This document shows positions 1-8,246 of a DNA stretch of 64,000 nucleotides, one piece after another. The stretch's first letter is position 1, and each line of letters opens with the position of its first letter. The notes below the pieces were generated by a model. That model saw only the letters and a list, made by a program, of their open reading frames with translations, ran no database searches and was not told the DNA's origin. Source of the stretch: Variovorax paradoxus (GTDB taxonomy: Bacteria; Pseudomonadota; Gammaproteobacteria; Burkholderiales; Burkholderiaceae_C); contig NZ_LR743507.1 of the NCBI RefSeq assembly GCF_902712855.1, positions 5,318,001 to 5,382,000 of the forward strand. Reading direction: 5' to 3'. Both the position numbers and the translations under genes were made by a program.

Positions 1-213
1 CCCGAACAGCAGGACGTGGTCGAGGGCTTCCTTGCGCTTGCGCGCGGCGCCGATGAAGATCTCGAGTTGCTCGCGGACCTTGGCCTGCCCGACATACTCG
101 TCGAGCAGCTTGGGACGCAGGGCCCGCTCGATGGCCTCTTCGTTGGGCGAGGCGGGGGCTGCGGACACCACGCGTTGGGGGGCGGGCGCGAAGTCGTCGG
201 TCTGGATGGTCAT
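1..213 (-). CDS. ruvB: Holliday junction branch migration ATPase RuvB (N-terminal part, cut by window edge)
   Basis: The reverse strand reads 71 codons from an ATG at 213 to the window edge with no stop. Residues around 30-71 include RALRPKLLDEYVGQ and ARKRKEALDHVLLFG, the conserved start of the RuvB AAA+ domain just before Walker A, which lies outside the window. RuvB is the hexameric motor that drives branch migration with RuvA. Its usual partner ruvA is on the same strand but 7.4 kb upstream, with a lipid gene cluster between them. The C-terminal two thirds are not visible. Confidence 0.93.
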   Translation of the reverse strand, partial: MTIQTDDFAPAPQRVVSAAPASPNEEAIERALRPKLLDEYVGQAKVREQLEIFIGAARKRKEALDHVLLFG

Positions 214-300
214 TGCGAGGGGGTTCTTCGAAGGCGAGTTTAGTGCCTGCCACACTGGCAGAATGCTCCGGCCATATAACGAACGAGGGGAAGCCAGCAC

Positions 301-924
301 GTGTCGATCTACGAACTGAAGCCGCGTTTCCAGGCCCTGCTGCGGCCGCTGGTGGTCCGCCTGCACTCGATGGGCGTCACCGCCAACCAGGTGACGCTGG
401 CAGCATGCGTCGTGTCGGTCGTGCTCGGGCTGTGGCTCTTCTTCTCGGCGCCCTCCCTTGCTGCCTTCGCGCTCATCCCGCTTTGGATGTTTTTGCGCAT
501 GGCCTTCAACGCCATCGACGGCATGCTGGCGCGCGAGCACCACCAGCAGAGCAGGCTGGGCGCCTTCCTCAACGAGCTGACCGACGTGGTCTCCGACGCC
601 GCGCTGTACCTGCCCTTCGCGCTGGTGGCGCCGTTCGGCGGCTTCTGGGTCGGCACGGTGATCGTGCTGGCGGGCCTGAGCGAATTCGCCGGCGCGCTGG
701 GACCCACGGTCGGCGCCTCGCGCCGGTACGACGGGCCGCTGGGCAAGAGCGACCGGGCCTTCGTGTTCGGCGCGCTGGGTCTCTACGTAGCGCTGGGCGG
801 CCCGCTGCCGGGCTGGACAGCCTGGCTGATGCCGCTCGTGGCCGTGCTGGTGGCCTGGACCACGGTCAACCGCATCCGCCGGGCGCTGGCGGAAGCCGAG
901 GCCGCGCCCGCCTCCCTCGCCTGA
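301..924 (+). CDS. CDP-alcohol phosphatidyltransferase family membrane protein (YnbA-like)
   Basis: This 207-residue polytopic membrane protein starts at GTG 301 behind a purine-rich GAGGGGAA site. It carries the CDP-alcohol phosphatidyltransferase core DGMLAR...G...D near residues 76-100, so it should transfer a phosphatidyl group from CDP-diacylglycerol to an alcohol at the inner membrane. Two metal-binding Asp positions of the family motif are Asn here (NAIDG and GAFLN), which I also recall for E. coli YnbA. It is the first gene of a closely spaced + strand cluster with a hydrolase/methyltransferase, a PAP2 phosphatase, an acyltransferase and a CDP-diglyceride synthase. The alcohol substrate is unknown. 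Confidence 0.85.
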   Translation: MSIYELKPRFQALLRPLVVRLHSMGVTANQVTLAACVVSVVLGLWLFFSAPSLAAFALIPLWMFLRMAFNAIDGMLAREHHQQSRLGAFLNELTDVVSDAALYLPFALVAPFGGFWVGTVIVLAGLSEFAGALGPTVGASRRYDGPLGKSDRAFVFGALGLYVALGGPLPGWTAWLMPLVAVLVAWTTVNRIRRALAEAEAAPASLA

Positions 925-952
925 CACCACAACAAGATTTCACAGGGATTCA

Positions 953-2719
953 ATGACAGACATCATTTCGCGCAAGGCCGAAGAGCTCCATTTCCAGACG
1001 CACGACGGCGAGTCGCTGTTCTACCGCCGCTGGCCCGCCACGGGCGCGCAACGCCGCGGCGCCGTGCTTCTGTTCCATCGCGGCCATGAACACGGCGCGC
1101 GCATGGCCCACCTGGTCGACGAGCTGGACCTGCCCGACTTCGACTTCTACGCATGGGACGCTCGCGGCCACGGCCGCTCGCCCGGCCAGCGCGGCTACAG
1201 CCCGAGCTTCGGCACCTCGGTGCGCGACGTGCAGACCTTCGTGCAGCACATCGGCGCCGTCCACGGCGTGCCCGAGCAGGACATCCACGTGGTCGCGCAG
1301 AGCGTGGGCGCGGTGCTGATCGCCACCTGGGCCCACGACTACGCACCCAAGGTGCGCGGCCTCACGCTCGCCTCGCCGGCTTTCAAGGTGAAGCTGTACG
1401 TGCCGTTCGCGCGGCCCAGCCTGGCGCTCATGCACAAGCTGCGCGGGCTGTTCTTCGTCAACAGCTACGTGAAGGCGAAGTTCCTCACGCACGACCCCGA
1501 GCGCATCGCGAGCTACGAGAGCGATCCGCTCATCTCGCGGCCCATCGCGGTCAACATCCTGCTAGGGCTGTACGAGGCCGCCGACCGCGTGGTGGCCGAC
1601 GCCAACGCGATCACGCTGCCGGTGCAGCTGCTCATCTCGGGCGCCGACTGGGTGGTACACCACAAGCCGCAGCACCGATTCTTCGAGCGGCTCGGCAGCG
1701 CGGTGAAGACCAGGACCGAACTGCCCGGCTTCTTCCACGACACGCTGGGCGAGAAGGACCGCGCACCGGCCGTGGCGCAGATCCGCGAGTTCATCCTGCA
1801 GCGCTTCGACGAGCCGGCGGTGCCGGTCGACCGCCGCGAGGCGCACCTGAGCGGCGACACGGCCGACGAGTCGCGCGCGCTGGCCGAGCCGCTCTCGCCG
1901 CTGTCGCCACGCGGTGCCTACTGGGCCATGACGCGCGCCGGGCTCAAGCTGGGCGGCACCATGTCCGAGGGCATCAAGCTGGGCCACGAGACCGGCTTCG
2001 ACTCGGGCAGCACGCTGGACTACGTGTACCGCAACCATCCGGCGGGCAGCTCGGCCATCGGCCGCGCCATCGACAACACCTACCTGAACTCCATCGGCTG
2101 GCGCGGCATCCGCCAGCGCAAGATCCATGTCGAGGAGCTGCTGCGGATCGCGATGGAGCGGCTGGCCGAGATGCACCGCGAGGTGCGCGTGATGGACATC
2201 GCCGCCGGCCACGGCCGCTACGTGCTCGACGCGGTGCAGGCCAGCCCGGTGAAGGCCAGCTCGATCCTGCTGCGCGACTACAGCGACATCAACGTGCGCG
2301 ACGGCCGCGCGCTCATCGCGGAAAAGGGCCTGGAAGACGTGGCGCAGTTCGTGCAGGCCGATGCCTTCGACCGCATCAGCCTCGCCAGCGTCGTGCCGCG
2401 GCCCACGCTGGCCGTGGTGTCGGGCCTGTACGAGCTGTTCCCCGACAACGAGATGGTGCGCCGCTCGCTCGCGGGCGTGGGCGACGCGGTGGAAGACCGC
2501 GGCTACCTGGTCTACACCGGCCAGCCGTGGCACCCGCAGCTCGAGATGATCGCGCGCGCACTCACCAGCCATCGCCAGGGCGAGGCCTGGGTGATGCGCC
2601 GCCGCACCCAGTACGAGATGGACCAGCTGGTCGAGGAAGCAGGCTTCCGCAAGATCGACCAGCGGGTGGACGAGTGGGGCATCTTCACGGTGTCGCTGGC
2701 GGTGCGCACCGAGCGATGA
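953..2719 (+). CDS. Bifunctional alpha/beta hydrolase / class I SAM-dependent methyltransferase (YnbC-like)
   Basis: The 588-residue protein is a fusion. Residues 1-290 form an alpha/beta hydrolase of the monoacylglycerol lipase type, with nucleophile motif AQSVG (Ser117) and a late His in HDTLGEKD. Residues about 350-588 form a methyltransferase with SAM motif VMDIAAGHGRY near residues 412-422. The same domain order and length are known for E. coli YnbC. An AGGG site precedes the ATG at 953, and the stop overlaps the next start as ATGA. It presumably deacylates and methylates a lipid intermediate made by its neighbours; this is inference from context. The first Gly of GXSXG is Ala. Confidence 0.88.
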   Translation: MTDIISRKAEELHFQTHDGESLFYRRWPATGAQRRGAVLLFHRGHEHGARMAHLVDELDLPDFDFYAWDARGHGRSPGQRGYSPSFGTSVRDVQTFVQHIGAVHGVPEQDIHVVAQSVGAVLIATWAHDYAPKVRGLTLASPAFKVKLYVPFARPSLALMHKLRGLFFVNSYVKAKFLTHDPERIASYESDPLISRPIAVNILLGLYEAADRVVADANAITLPVQLLISGADWVVHHKPQHRFFERLGSAVKTRTELPGFFHDTLGEKDRAPAVAQIREFILQRFDEPAVPVDRREAHLSGDTADESRALAEPLSPLSPRGAYWAMTRAGLKLGGTMSEGIKLGHETGFDSGSTLDYVYRNHPAGSSAIGRAIDNTYLNSIGWRGIRQRKIHVEELLRIAMERLAEMHREVRVMDIAAGHGRYVLDAVQASPVKASSILLRDYSDINVRDGRALIAEKGLEDVAQFVQADAFDRISLASVVPRPTLAVVSGLYELFPDNEMVRRSLAGVGDAVEDRGYLVYTGQPWHPQLEMIARALTSHRQGEAWVMRRRTQYEMDQLVEEAGFRKIDQRVDEWGIFTVSLAVRTER

Positions 2720-4071
2720 CCGCCTGGCTGGCGCAACGGCCCTGGAAGCGTGCCGCCCTGTGGCTGGTGGTGCTGGGGCCGTTGTTCTATTCCACCTACG
2801 GCTTCGCCAACTGGTGGGCCACCACGCGCGCCCACGTGCCGTCGATGGCCTTCGGCTGGGAACGCCATGTGCCGTTCTGGCCGTGGACGATCTTTCCGTA
2901 CTGGACGATCAACGTCTTCTACGCGCTGTCGCTGTTCCTGGCGCGCAGCAGGCACACGCTCGACCGGCACGCGCTGCGGCTCGTCACGGCCACGCTCGTC
3001 GCCTGCACCTGCTTCATCCTGTGGCCGCTGCACTTCAGCTTCGGCCAGCCCCCGGTCGATGGCGCGCCGGCCTTCCTGTTCAACGCGCTGCGCGGCTTCG
3101 ACCAGCCGTTCAACCAGGCGCCTTCGCTGCACATCGCGCTGGCGGTGATCCTCTGGGACTGGTACCGGCAGTTCCTGCGCCCGCTGTGGGCGCGGCTGGT
3201 GCTGCATGTGTGGGCCTTCGCGATCTGCGCGTCGGTGCTGACGACGTGGCAGCACCACTTCATCGACATCCCGACCGGCGCGCTGCTGGGCATCTTCTGC
3301 GTCTGGCTGTGGCCGCTGGAACGCGTGGTGTCGATGCCGCGCGCCTGGCAGCGCACGCGCGACGCGCAACGCTGGAAGCTGGCCGGCTTCTATGCGGCGG
3401 GCGCAGCGCTGTGCCTCGCTGCCGCGCTGAGCGGTGGCGGCATCGTGTTGTGGCTGGCCTGGCCGGCCGCGGCACTGGCGCTGGTGGCGCTCAACTACGT
3501 CGGCTTCGGTGCGCGCGGCTTCCAGATGGACGGCCATGGCCGCATGGGCTGGGCGGCACGCTGGCTGTTCGCGCCCTACCGGCTCGGCGCGGCCGTCAAT
3601 GCCTGGCTGTGGACGCGCAAGCTGCCGGCTTCCGTCGAGGTGGCGCCCGGCCTGCGCCTGGGTCGCCGACCGACGCGCGCCGAATGGCTTGCCGCCGGAA
3701 AACCCCGGCTCGTGAGCCTGTGCGCCGAGCTGCAGCTGCCGGCCGGCGTGACGCACGCGCGCTGCGTGCCGATGCTCGACCTGACGGTGCCGCCCACCGT
3801 GCGGCTGCAGCGCGCGGCGGCGGTGATCGAAGGCCGGCGGCACAGCGCGGAAGGCGCTACCGTGTGGGTCTGCTGCGCGCTCGGCTTCTCGCGCAGCGCG
3901 GCGGCGTCCATCGCCTGGCTGGGCCGCTACGGCGCGGCTGGCGGCATCGCGCAGGCCGAGGCCGCGGTGCGCCGTGCCCGGCCGCAGATCGTGCTGCGCG
4001 GCGCATGGCTGGCGTCGCTGGAACCCCTGAAGCCTCTTTCGAAGCTGCCGGAGGTACACCGCCATGACTGA
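2716..4071 (+). CDS. PAP2-type phosphatase fused to dual-specificity phosphatase domain, membrane protein (YnbD-like)
   Basis: The 451-residue protein starts at ATG 2716 inside the preceding stop (ATGA), so translation is probably coupled. Several membrane segments carry PAP2 motifs: PSLHIAL near residue 136 and WQHHFIDIPTG near 180, the latter matching the catalytic H-x3-D of lipid phosphatases. A C-terminal cytosolic-type domain holds a CX5R phosphatase loop, CALGFSR, near residue 390, preceded by Cys instead of the usual His. This fusion is characteristic of E. coli YnbD. It would dephosphorylate a lipid phosphate such as phosphatidylglycerol-phosphate or an analogue; the substrate is not known. 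Confidence 0.85.
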   Translation: MTAWLAQRPWKRAALWLVVLGPLFYSTYGFANWWATTRAHVPSMAFGWERHVPFWPWTIFPYWTINVFYALSLFLARSRHTLDRHALRLVTATLVACTCFILWPLHFSFGQPPVDGAPAFLFNALRGFDQPFNQAPSLHIALAVILWDWYRQFLRPLWARLVLHVWAFAICASVLTTWQHHFIDIPTGALLGIFCVWLWPLERVVSMPRAWQRTRDAQRWKLAGFYAAGAALCLAAALSGGGIVLWLAWPAAALALVALNYVGFGARGFQMDGHGRMGWAARWLFAPYRLGAAVNAWLWTRKLPASVEVAPGLRLGRRPTRAEWLAAGKPRLVSLCAELQLPAGVTHARCVPMLDLTVPPTVRLQRAAAVIEGRRHSAEGATVWVCCALGFSRSAAASIAWLGRYGAAGGIAQAEAAVRRARPQIVLRGAWLASLEPLKPLSKLPEVHRHD

Positions 4072-4507
4072 CACCGAACGCACCACCTGCACCGCGCTGG
4101 CCGGCCTGCTGCGCGCCGCCGCGCTGCTGGCCCTGTGGGGCTTCGCGCTGACCTGCATCGCCGCGCTGGTGCTTGCACTCACGTTGCGATCGCTCTCCAC
4201 CACGCCCACCATGGCCTTCGGCGCGGTGGTGATCCTGGGCGCGCTGGAGCGCTACTTCGCATTCCGGCTGCGCTTCGACGAGTCGCTGTTCGACGGCCTC
4301 GCGCGCGGCACCGTGACCTCGCTCGACGCGCTCGACAAGGCGCTGTCTTCGCTCGGCCTGCGCGACGCCCCGCCGCAACACCAGGCCACGCGCGCGCTCG
4401 ACGACCGCGTGCAGGGCACCCGCCAGCTCATGCAGCGCCACGCCATCGTGGTCGCCTGCCAGAGCGCCATGTTCCTCCTCGCCTTGATGACCCAGGACTT
4501 GTCATGA
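4064..4507 (+). CDS. Small membrane protein of unknown function in lipid cluster
   Basis: The 147-residue ORF overlaps the previous gene by 8 bases, so it is very likely translated as part of the same operon. It has two hydrophobic stretches near residues 12-40 and 48-60 and a third at the C terminus (residues 127-143), with a charged central region. I recognise no family. Its position between the PAP2/DSP phosphatase and the acyltransferase suggests an accessory role in the same membrane pathway. A degenerate copy of the window's stop-associated repeat begins at its stop codon. Confidence 0.7.
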   Translation: MTDTERTTCTALAGLLRAAALLALWGFALTCIAALVLALTLRSLSTTPTMAFGAVVILGALERYFAFRLRFDESLFDGLARGTVTSLDALDKALSSLGLRDAPPQHQATRALDDRVQGTRQLMQRHAIVVACQSAMFLLALMTQDLS

Positions 4508-4594
4508 CTCTCCCCCAGGCCTGCCCACCGCATGTGGCCACCCCTCCCTTCGCCGGACGCACCGGCAGGCCGGCGAAGCCGGTTGCGCAGTGCG
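4508..4594 (+). repeat. Degenerate copy of stop-associated REP-like repeat
   Basis: The sequence straight after the stop codon begins CTCTCCCCCAGGCCTGCCCAC and continues with GGCCGGCGAAGCCGGTT, matching the order of blocks in the better-preserved copies at 5304, 49582-49973, 58412 and 58845. It is the most diverged member and lacks the CCCCC-TACC-GGGGG hairpin. The orientation relative to the upstream gene is the same as in the other copies. No gene is visible in this gap apart from the upstream signals of the acyltransferase. Confidence 0.45.
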
Positions 4595-4628
4595 CACCGA
4601 AACAGGCGCACGCCACGGAGGCGACGCT

Positions 4629-5303
4629 TTGAGCGACACGACGGACAAACCCGAAAGCACCGTGCTGCGGCGCGGCCTCGCCATCGTGGCGGGCAAGCTC
4701 ATCATCGGCGCAGCCAGTCTCCTGACCGGCGTGCGCGCCATCTGGTCGGGCACCACGCCGAAGGCCGAGCAGACGCTGTACTTCGCCAACCACACCAGCC
4801 ACGGCGACTTCGTGCTGCTGTGGGCCACGCTGCCGCCCGACCTGCGCGCGCTCACGCGGCCGGTGGCCGGGCAGGACTACTGGGAAGCCTCGAAGCTGCG
4901 CAGCTTCATCGGCCACGACGTGTTCAATGCGCTGATGATCCGGCGCGACGGCTCGGGCCAGGGCGGCAACCCGGTCGACCAGATGAAGGAGGCGCTGGAA
5001 GGCGGCGATTCGCTCATCATGTTCCCCGAGGGCACGCGCAACATCGGCGACGACATCCTGCTGCCGCTGAAGAGCGGGCTGTTCCACCTGGCGCGCGCCT
5101 GCCCGCACGTGCGGCTGGTGCCGGTGTGGATCGAGAACCTCAAGCGGGTGCTGCCCAAGGGCGTGCTGGTGCCGATCCCGCTGGCCTGCACGGTGCGTTT
5201 CGGCACGCCGCTCGTTCTCGCCGAGGGGGAGGACAAGGTGTCGTTCCTCGCCCGCGCGCGCGCGGCCATGCTGGACCTGCGGCCCGAGTACGACCGGGTA
5301 TGA
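4629..5303 (+). CDS. 1-acyl-sn-glycerol-3-phosphate acyltransferase family protein (PlsC-like)
   Basis: I place the start at TTG 4629 because GGAGG at 4617-4621 lies 7 bases upstream; the GTG at 4590 has no such site. The resulting 224-residue protein has the PlsC acyltransferase motifs HTSHGD (HX4D, about residue 45) and FPEGTR (about residue 130), the catalytic and phosphate-binding elements of lysophosphatidic acid acyltransferases. It should acylate a lysophospholipid or polyol phosphate at the inner membrane. Its position between YnbD-like and CdsA-like genes ties it to the lipid pathway. A repeat element starts at the base after its TGA. Confidence 0.85.
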   Translation: MSDTTDKPESTVLRRGLAIVAGKLIIGAASLLTGVRAIWSGTTPKAEQTLYFANHTSHGDFVLLWATLPPDLRALTRPVAGQDYWEASKLRSFIGHDVFNALMIRRDGSGQGGNPVDQMKEALEGGDSLIMFPEGTRNIGDDILLPLKSGLFHLARACPHVRLVPVWIENLKRVLPKGVLVPIPLACTVRFGTPLVLAEGEDKVSFLARARAAMLDLRPEYDRV

Positions 5304-5402
5304 GGTCCACCCCCAGGCTGCGCGCACTGCGTGTCGCTTCTCCACTCCCCTTGCAGGGGGCAACACCAGCAGCCCGGCAAATCCGGTTCCGCGGTGTTCC
5401 GC
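5304..5402 (+). repeat. Stop-associated REP-like repeat, single copy
   Basis: About 99 bases directly after the TGA of the acyltransferase match, in the same orientation relative to the upstream gene, the units at 49582-49973. Shared blocks are CACCCCCAGGCTGCGCGCAC, GTGTCGCTTCTCC, GGGGGCAACACC, CCCGGCAAATCCGGTTCC and GGTGTTCC. AACACC and GGTGTT can pair around an inner CCGG stem, so the element should fold as RNA. It fills most of the gap before the next gene. Confidence 0.8.
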
Positions 5403-5426
5403 AAACAATTCCAACAAGAAGCTGAC

Positions 5427-6380
5427 ATGGAACTATCTCCCTTCGCCTGGACCACCTTCAAGCTGTTCGGCGGCGTCTTCGGCGTGCTCGTGCTGGCATC
5501 GGCCATCGGCGCGCTGCTGAAGTGGCGCGTGGCGCACGGCCAGCCCCACTCGGTGATCGACAACCTCAACTCGCGTGTCAATGCCTGGTGGGTGATGGTG
5601 GCGGTCATCGGCATCGCCTTCGCCTTCGGCAAGGGCGGCGTGATCGTGCTGTTCTACCTGATCTCGTTCTATGCGCTGCGCGAGTTCATCAGCCTGGCCT
5701 ACACGCGCCGCGGCGACCACGGCGCGATCGCGCTGGCCTTCTTCGTGGCACTGCCCGGGCAGTACTTCCTGATCTGGATCGAGTGGTACGGGCTGTATTC
5801 CATCTACATCCCTGTGTATGCCTTCCTGATCCTGCCGATCCTGGCGGCCGTGGGCGGCGACACGCAGCGCTTTCTGGAGCGCACCTCCAAGATCCAGTGG
5901 GGCCTGATGGTGTGCGTGTTCTGCATCAGCCACGTGCCGGCGCTGCTCACGCTGCAGATCCCGGGTTTCGAGGGCCGCAACCTGCTGCTGATCGCGTTCC
6001 TGGTGATCGTGGTGCAGGGCAGCGATGTGCTGCAGTACGTGTGGGGCAAGCTGTTCGGCAAGCGCAAGGTGGCGCCCGAGCTGTCGCCCTCCAAGACCTG
6101 GGAAGGCCTGATCGGCGGCGTGGCCAGCGCCACCGCGCTGGGCGCCGCGCTGTACTGGGCCACGCCCTTCAATCCCTGGCAGGCGGCCCTGATGTCGCTC
6201 ACCATCTGCCTGATGGGCTTCTTCGGCGGACTGGTCATGTCCGCCATCAAGCGCGACCGCGGCGTGAAGGACTGGGGTTCGATGATCGAGGGCCACGGCG
6301 GCATGCTCGACCGGCTCGACTCGGTGATCTTCGCGGCGCCCATCTACTTCCACGCGCTGCGCTATTGGTGGGTGCCGTGA
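5427..6380 (+). CDS. Phosphatidate cytidylyltransferase (CDP-diglyceride synthase), YnbB-like
   Basis: The protein from ATG 5427 is 317 residues with about eight hydrophobic segments. The CdsA signature appears near the C terminus as SAIKRDRGVKDWG...GHGGMLDRLD (residues about 271-297). It makes CDP-diacylglycerol from phosphatidate and CTP, the substrate of the CDP-alcohol transferase at 301. E. coli has a second cdsA paralogue, ynbB, in the ynbABCD cluster, and this gene's neighbours match that set. I recall that YnbB has been linked to glycolipid MPIase synthesis. The essential housekeeping cdsA is presumably elsewhere, as it normally sits near uppS and dxr. Confidence 0.88.
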   Translation: MELSPFAWTTFKLFGGVFGVLVLASAIGALLKWRVAHGQPHSVIDNLNSRVNAWWVMVAVIGIAFAFGKGGVIVLFYLISFYALREFISLAYTRRGDHGAIALAFFVALPGQYFLIWIEWYGLYSIYIPVYAFLILPILAAVGGDTQRFLERTSKIQWGLMVCVFCISHVPALLTLQIPGFEGRNLLLIAFLVIVVQGSDVLQYVWGKLFGKRKVAPELSPSKTWEGLIGGVASATALGAALYWATPFNPWQAALMSLTICLMGFFGGLVMSAIKRDRGVKDWGSMIEGHGGMLDRLDSVIFAAPIYFHALRYWWVP

Positions 6381-6970
6381 GCCAGGCAGAAGAGCGCGTC
6401 GTGCACGACACGCCCGTCGAGTGCACCAACGCGGACTCGTGGGCACGCTGGCTCAAGCGCCACCACGCCAGCGCCGCCGGCGTGTGGCTTCGCATCGCGA
6501 AGAAGGACAGCGGCATCGCCTCCATCGACTACGCCGGGGCTCTCGAAGAAGCGCTGTGCTGGGGCTGGATCGACGGCCAGCGCAGGAGCGACGACGCGCA
6601 GTATTTCCAGCAGCGCTTCACGCCGCGCACCAGGCGCAGCATCTGGTCGCAGATCAACCGCGCCAAGGTGCTGAAGCTCATCGAGGAAGGCCGCATGCAA
6701 CCGGCCGGCCATGCCGAGATCGAACGCGCGAAGGCCGACGGTCGCTGGGACGCGGCCTACGAGGGCGTCGCCGCAGCCACCGTGCCGCCCGACCTGCAGG
6801 CCGCGCTCCACGCCAACAAGAAGGCCGCGAAGTTCTTCGCCACGCTCGACTCGCGCAACCGCTTCGCGATTCTGTTCCGCACGCAGAGCGCGAAGAAGCC
6901 CGAGACCCGCGCGCGCCGCATCGCGCAGTTCGTCGAGATGCTGGTCAAGGGAGAGAAGATCCATCCCTGA
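6377..6970 (+). CDS. YdeI/OmpD-associated family protein
   Basis: The start is GTG 6377, which overlaps the preceding TGA (GTGA), giving 197 residues. The region around residues 50-90 (ALCWGWIDGQRR, then QRFTPRTRRSIWSQIN) is the conserved core of the YdeI/OmpD-associated family, sometimes called bacteriocin-protection proteins. The C terminus is basic. The biochemical role of the family is not established. Translational overlap with the CdsA-like gene indicates co-transcription with the lipid cluster, though a shared function is not evident. Confidence 0.8.
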   Translation: MSQAEERVVHDTPVECTNADSWARWLKRHHASAAGVWLRIAKKDSGIASIDYAGALEEALCWGWIDGQRRSDDAQYFQQRFTPRTRRSIWSQINRAKVLKLIEEGRMQPAGHAEIERAKADGRWDAAYEGVAAATVPPDLQAALHANKKAAKFFATLDSRNRFAILFRTQSAKKPETRARRIAQFVEMLVKGEKIHP

Positions 6971-6996
6971 AGCCGCCGCTGCGATGCGGGAAGACG

Positions 6997-7620
6997 TCAG
7001 GCGGGGGGCTTTTCCTGCAACGCGTGCTCGCCGGGATTCCACGGGCCCATGGCCACCCCGGCGTTCCACAGCGCGAGTGCGCCCGGCAGCAAGGGGCGAC
7101 CGCCGATCTTCGCCACGCTCCGCTTGCGGATCTCGCGGTTCAGCCGCGACGAGAACGCAGTGATCCTGGCGAAGTCCCAGGCGTCGACATCGCCCATTTC
7201 TGGCAAGGTGGCCGACCATGCCTGCGCCCGCTTCGGGGAGTTGTGGTTGGTGTGCGAATTCTCGAGGCGCGTCCTGCCTTCGGGCAGCGCGCCCAGATAG
7301 AGCTGCACGAGGCCCCAGCCGTCGGCGTTGTAGCGAAAGGTGGCGCCGTCGCAGGCCTCCGGGTCGAGTGACACGCGCCGCGGCACGAACGGCGGACCCG
7401 CCCCCTGCACGTAGAGCTGCAGGTGAACGGCATTCCGCTTCCCGCCATGGGGGTAGCGCCGCTCGAACTGGGCGAGCACCTCGGTGGCCGAATGGAAGCG
7501 CCTGAGCGGCTGCCCGAAGTCGGAGGCCAGTTCGTGGATCTCGCAGGTGCCCTCGGCCAGCAGCCACGCGAGCAGGCCTTCATGGTCCTCGGGCGTGGCG
7601 TAGAAGTCGCAGTTCGGCAT
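6997..7620 (-). CDS. Conserved protein of unknown function
   Basis: The 207-residue ORF on the reverse strand starts at ATG 7620 and has the same high-GC codon usage as its neighbours. It is hydrophilic, lacks a signal peptide, begins MPNCDFYATPEDHEGLLAWL and has several Trp and Tyr residues. I recognise no catalytic motif or family. It lies 33 bases downstream of ruvA on the same strand, so it may share the ruvA transcript. Its stop faces the stop of the YdeI-family gene. Confidence 0.65.
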   Translation of the reverse strand: MPNCDFYATPEDHEGLLAWLLAEGTCEIHELASDFGQPLRRFHSATEVLAQFERRYPHGGKRNAVHLQLYVQGAGPPFVPRRVSLDPEACDGATFRYNADGWGLVQLYLGALPEGRTRLENSHTNHNSPKRAQAWSATLPEMGDVDAWDFARITAFSSRLNREIRKRSVAKIGGRPLLPGALALWNAGVAMGPWNPGEHALQEKPPA

Positions 7621-7653
7621 GTCCGCGCGGCCCTTTCCGTCTCTGCGTTCTTG

Positions 7654-8226
7654 TTACTTGGCCAGCGACTTCAGCGCCATCTTGATGCCCTCGCTCACTG
7701 TCGCGTCCTTGGGCAGCGCCTTGAGCGCGAGCGCGGCTTCCTTGTCGCTGTAACCCAGCGCGACCAGCGCCTGCAGGATGTCGGCCTGCGCGTCGGAGGC
7801 GGCGTGCGCCGGCAGGCCGATGTCGGCGCCGAGCTTGCCCTTGAGCTCCAGCAGCAGCCGTTCGGCCGTCTTCTTGCCGATGCCGGGAATCTTCACGAGC
7901 CGGCCCAGCTCCTGCGTCGTGATCGCCTGCGAGAGCTCGCCCACACTCATGCCCGACAGCAGGCCCAGCGCGGTGCGCGGGCCCACGCCGGTGATCTTGA
8001 TGAGCTGGCGGAAAGCCGCGCGCTCCTCGGCGGTGCCGAAGCCGTAGAGAATCTGTGCGTCCTCGCGCACGACGAAGTGCGTGAGCAGCGAAACCTTGGT
8101 GCCGACGTTCGGCAGGTTGTAGAACGTGCTCATCGGCACGTCGACCTCGTAGCCGACGCCGTTGCAGTCCACGACCACCTGCGGCGGATTGCGCTCCGCG
8201 AGGATGCCGGTCAGTTTGCCTATCAT
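7654..8226 (-). CDS. ruvA: Holliday junction branch migration protein RuvA
   Basis: The 190-residue protein has the standard RuvA length and start (MIGKLTGILAER). The N-terminal OB domain is followed by two helix-hairpin-helix motifs, ITGVGPRTALGLL (about residue 78) and IPGIGKKTAERLL (about residue 113), and a C-terminal RuvB-binding domain. RuvA tetramers bind Holliday junctions and load RuvB. Its start lies almost back to back with phoH, so the two divergent promoters must overlap coding sequence. ruvB, normally the next gene, is displaced 7.4 kb downstream. Confidence 0.96.
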   Translation of the reverse strand: MIGKLTGILAERNPPQVVVDCNGVGYEVDVPMSTFYNLPNVGTKVSLLTHFVVREDAQILYGFGTAEERAAFRQLIKITGVGPRTALGLLSGMSVGELSQAITTQELGRLVKIPGIGKKTAERLLLELKGKLGADIGLPAHAASDAQADILQALVALGYSDKEAALALKALPKDATVSEGIKMALKSLAK

Positions 8227-8246
8227 GGGTGCCCTTTTTCCTTGAA

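Noticed and set aside
1153..2715. Long open frame overlapping the hydrolase-methyltransferase gene and running into the PAP2 gene
   Set aside because: The upstream part is Arg/Pro-rich shadow; only the part from ATG 2716 has PAP2 and phosphatase motifs.
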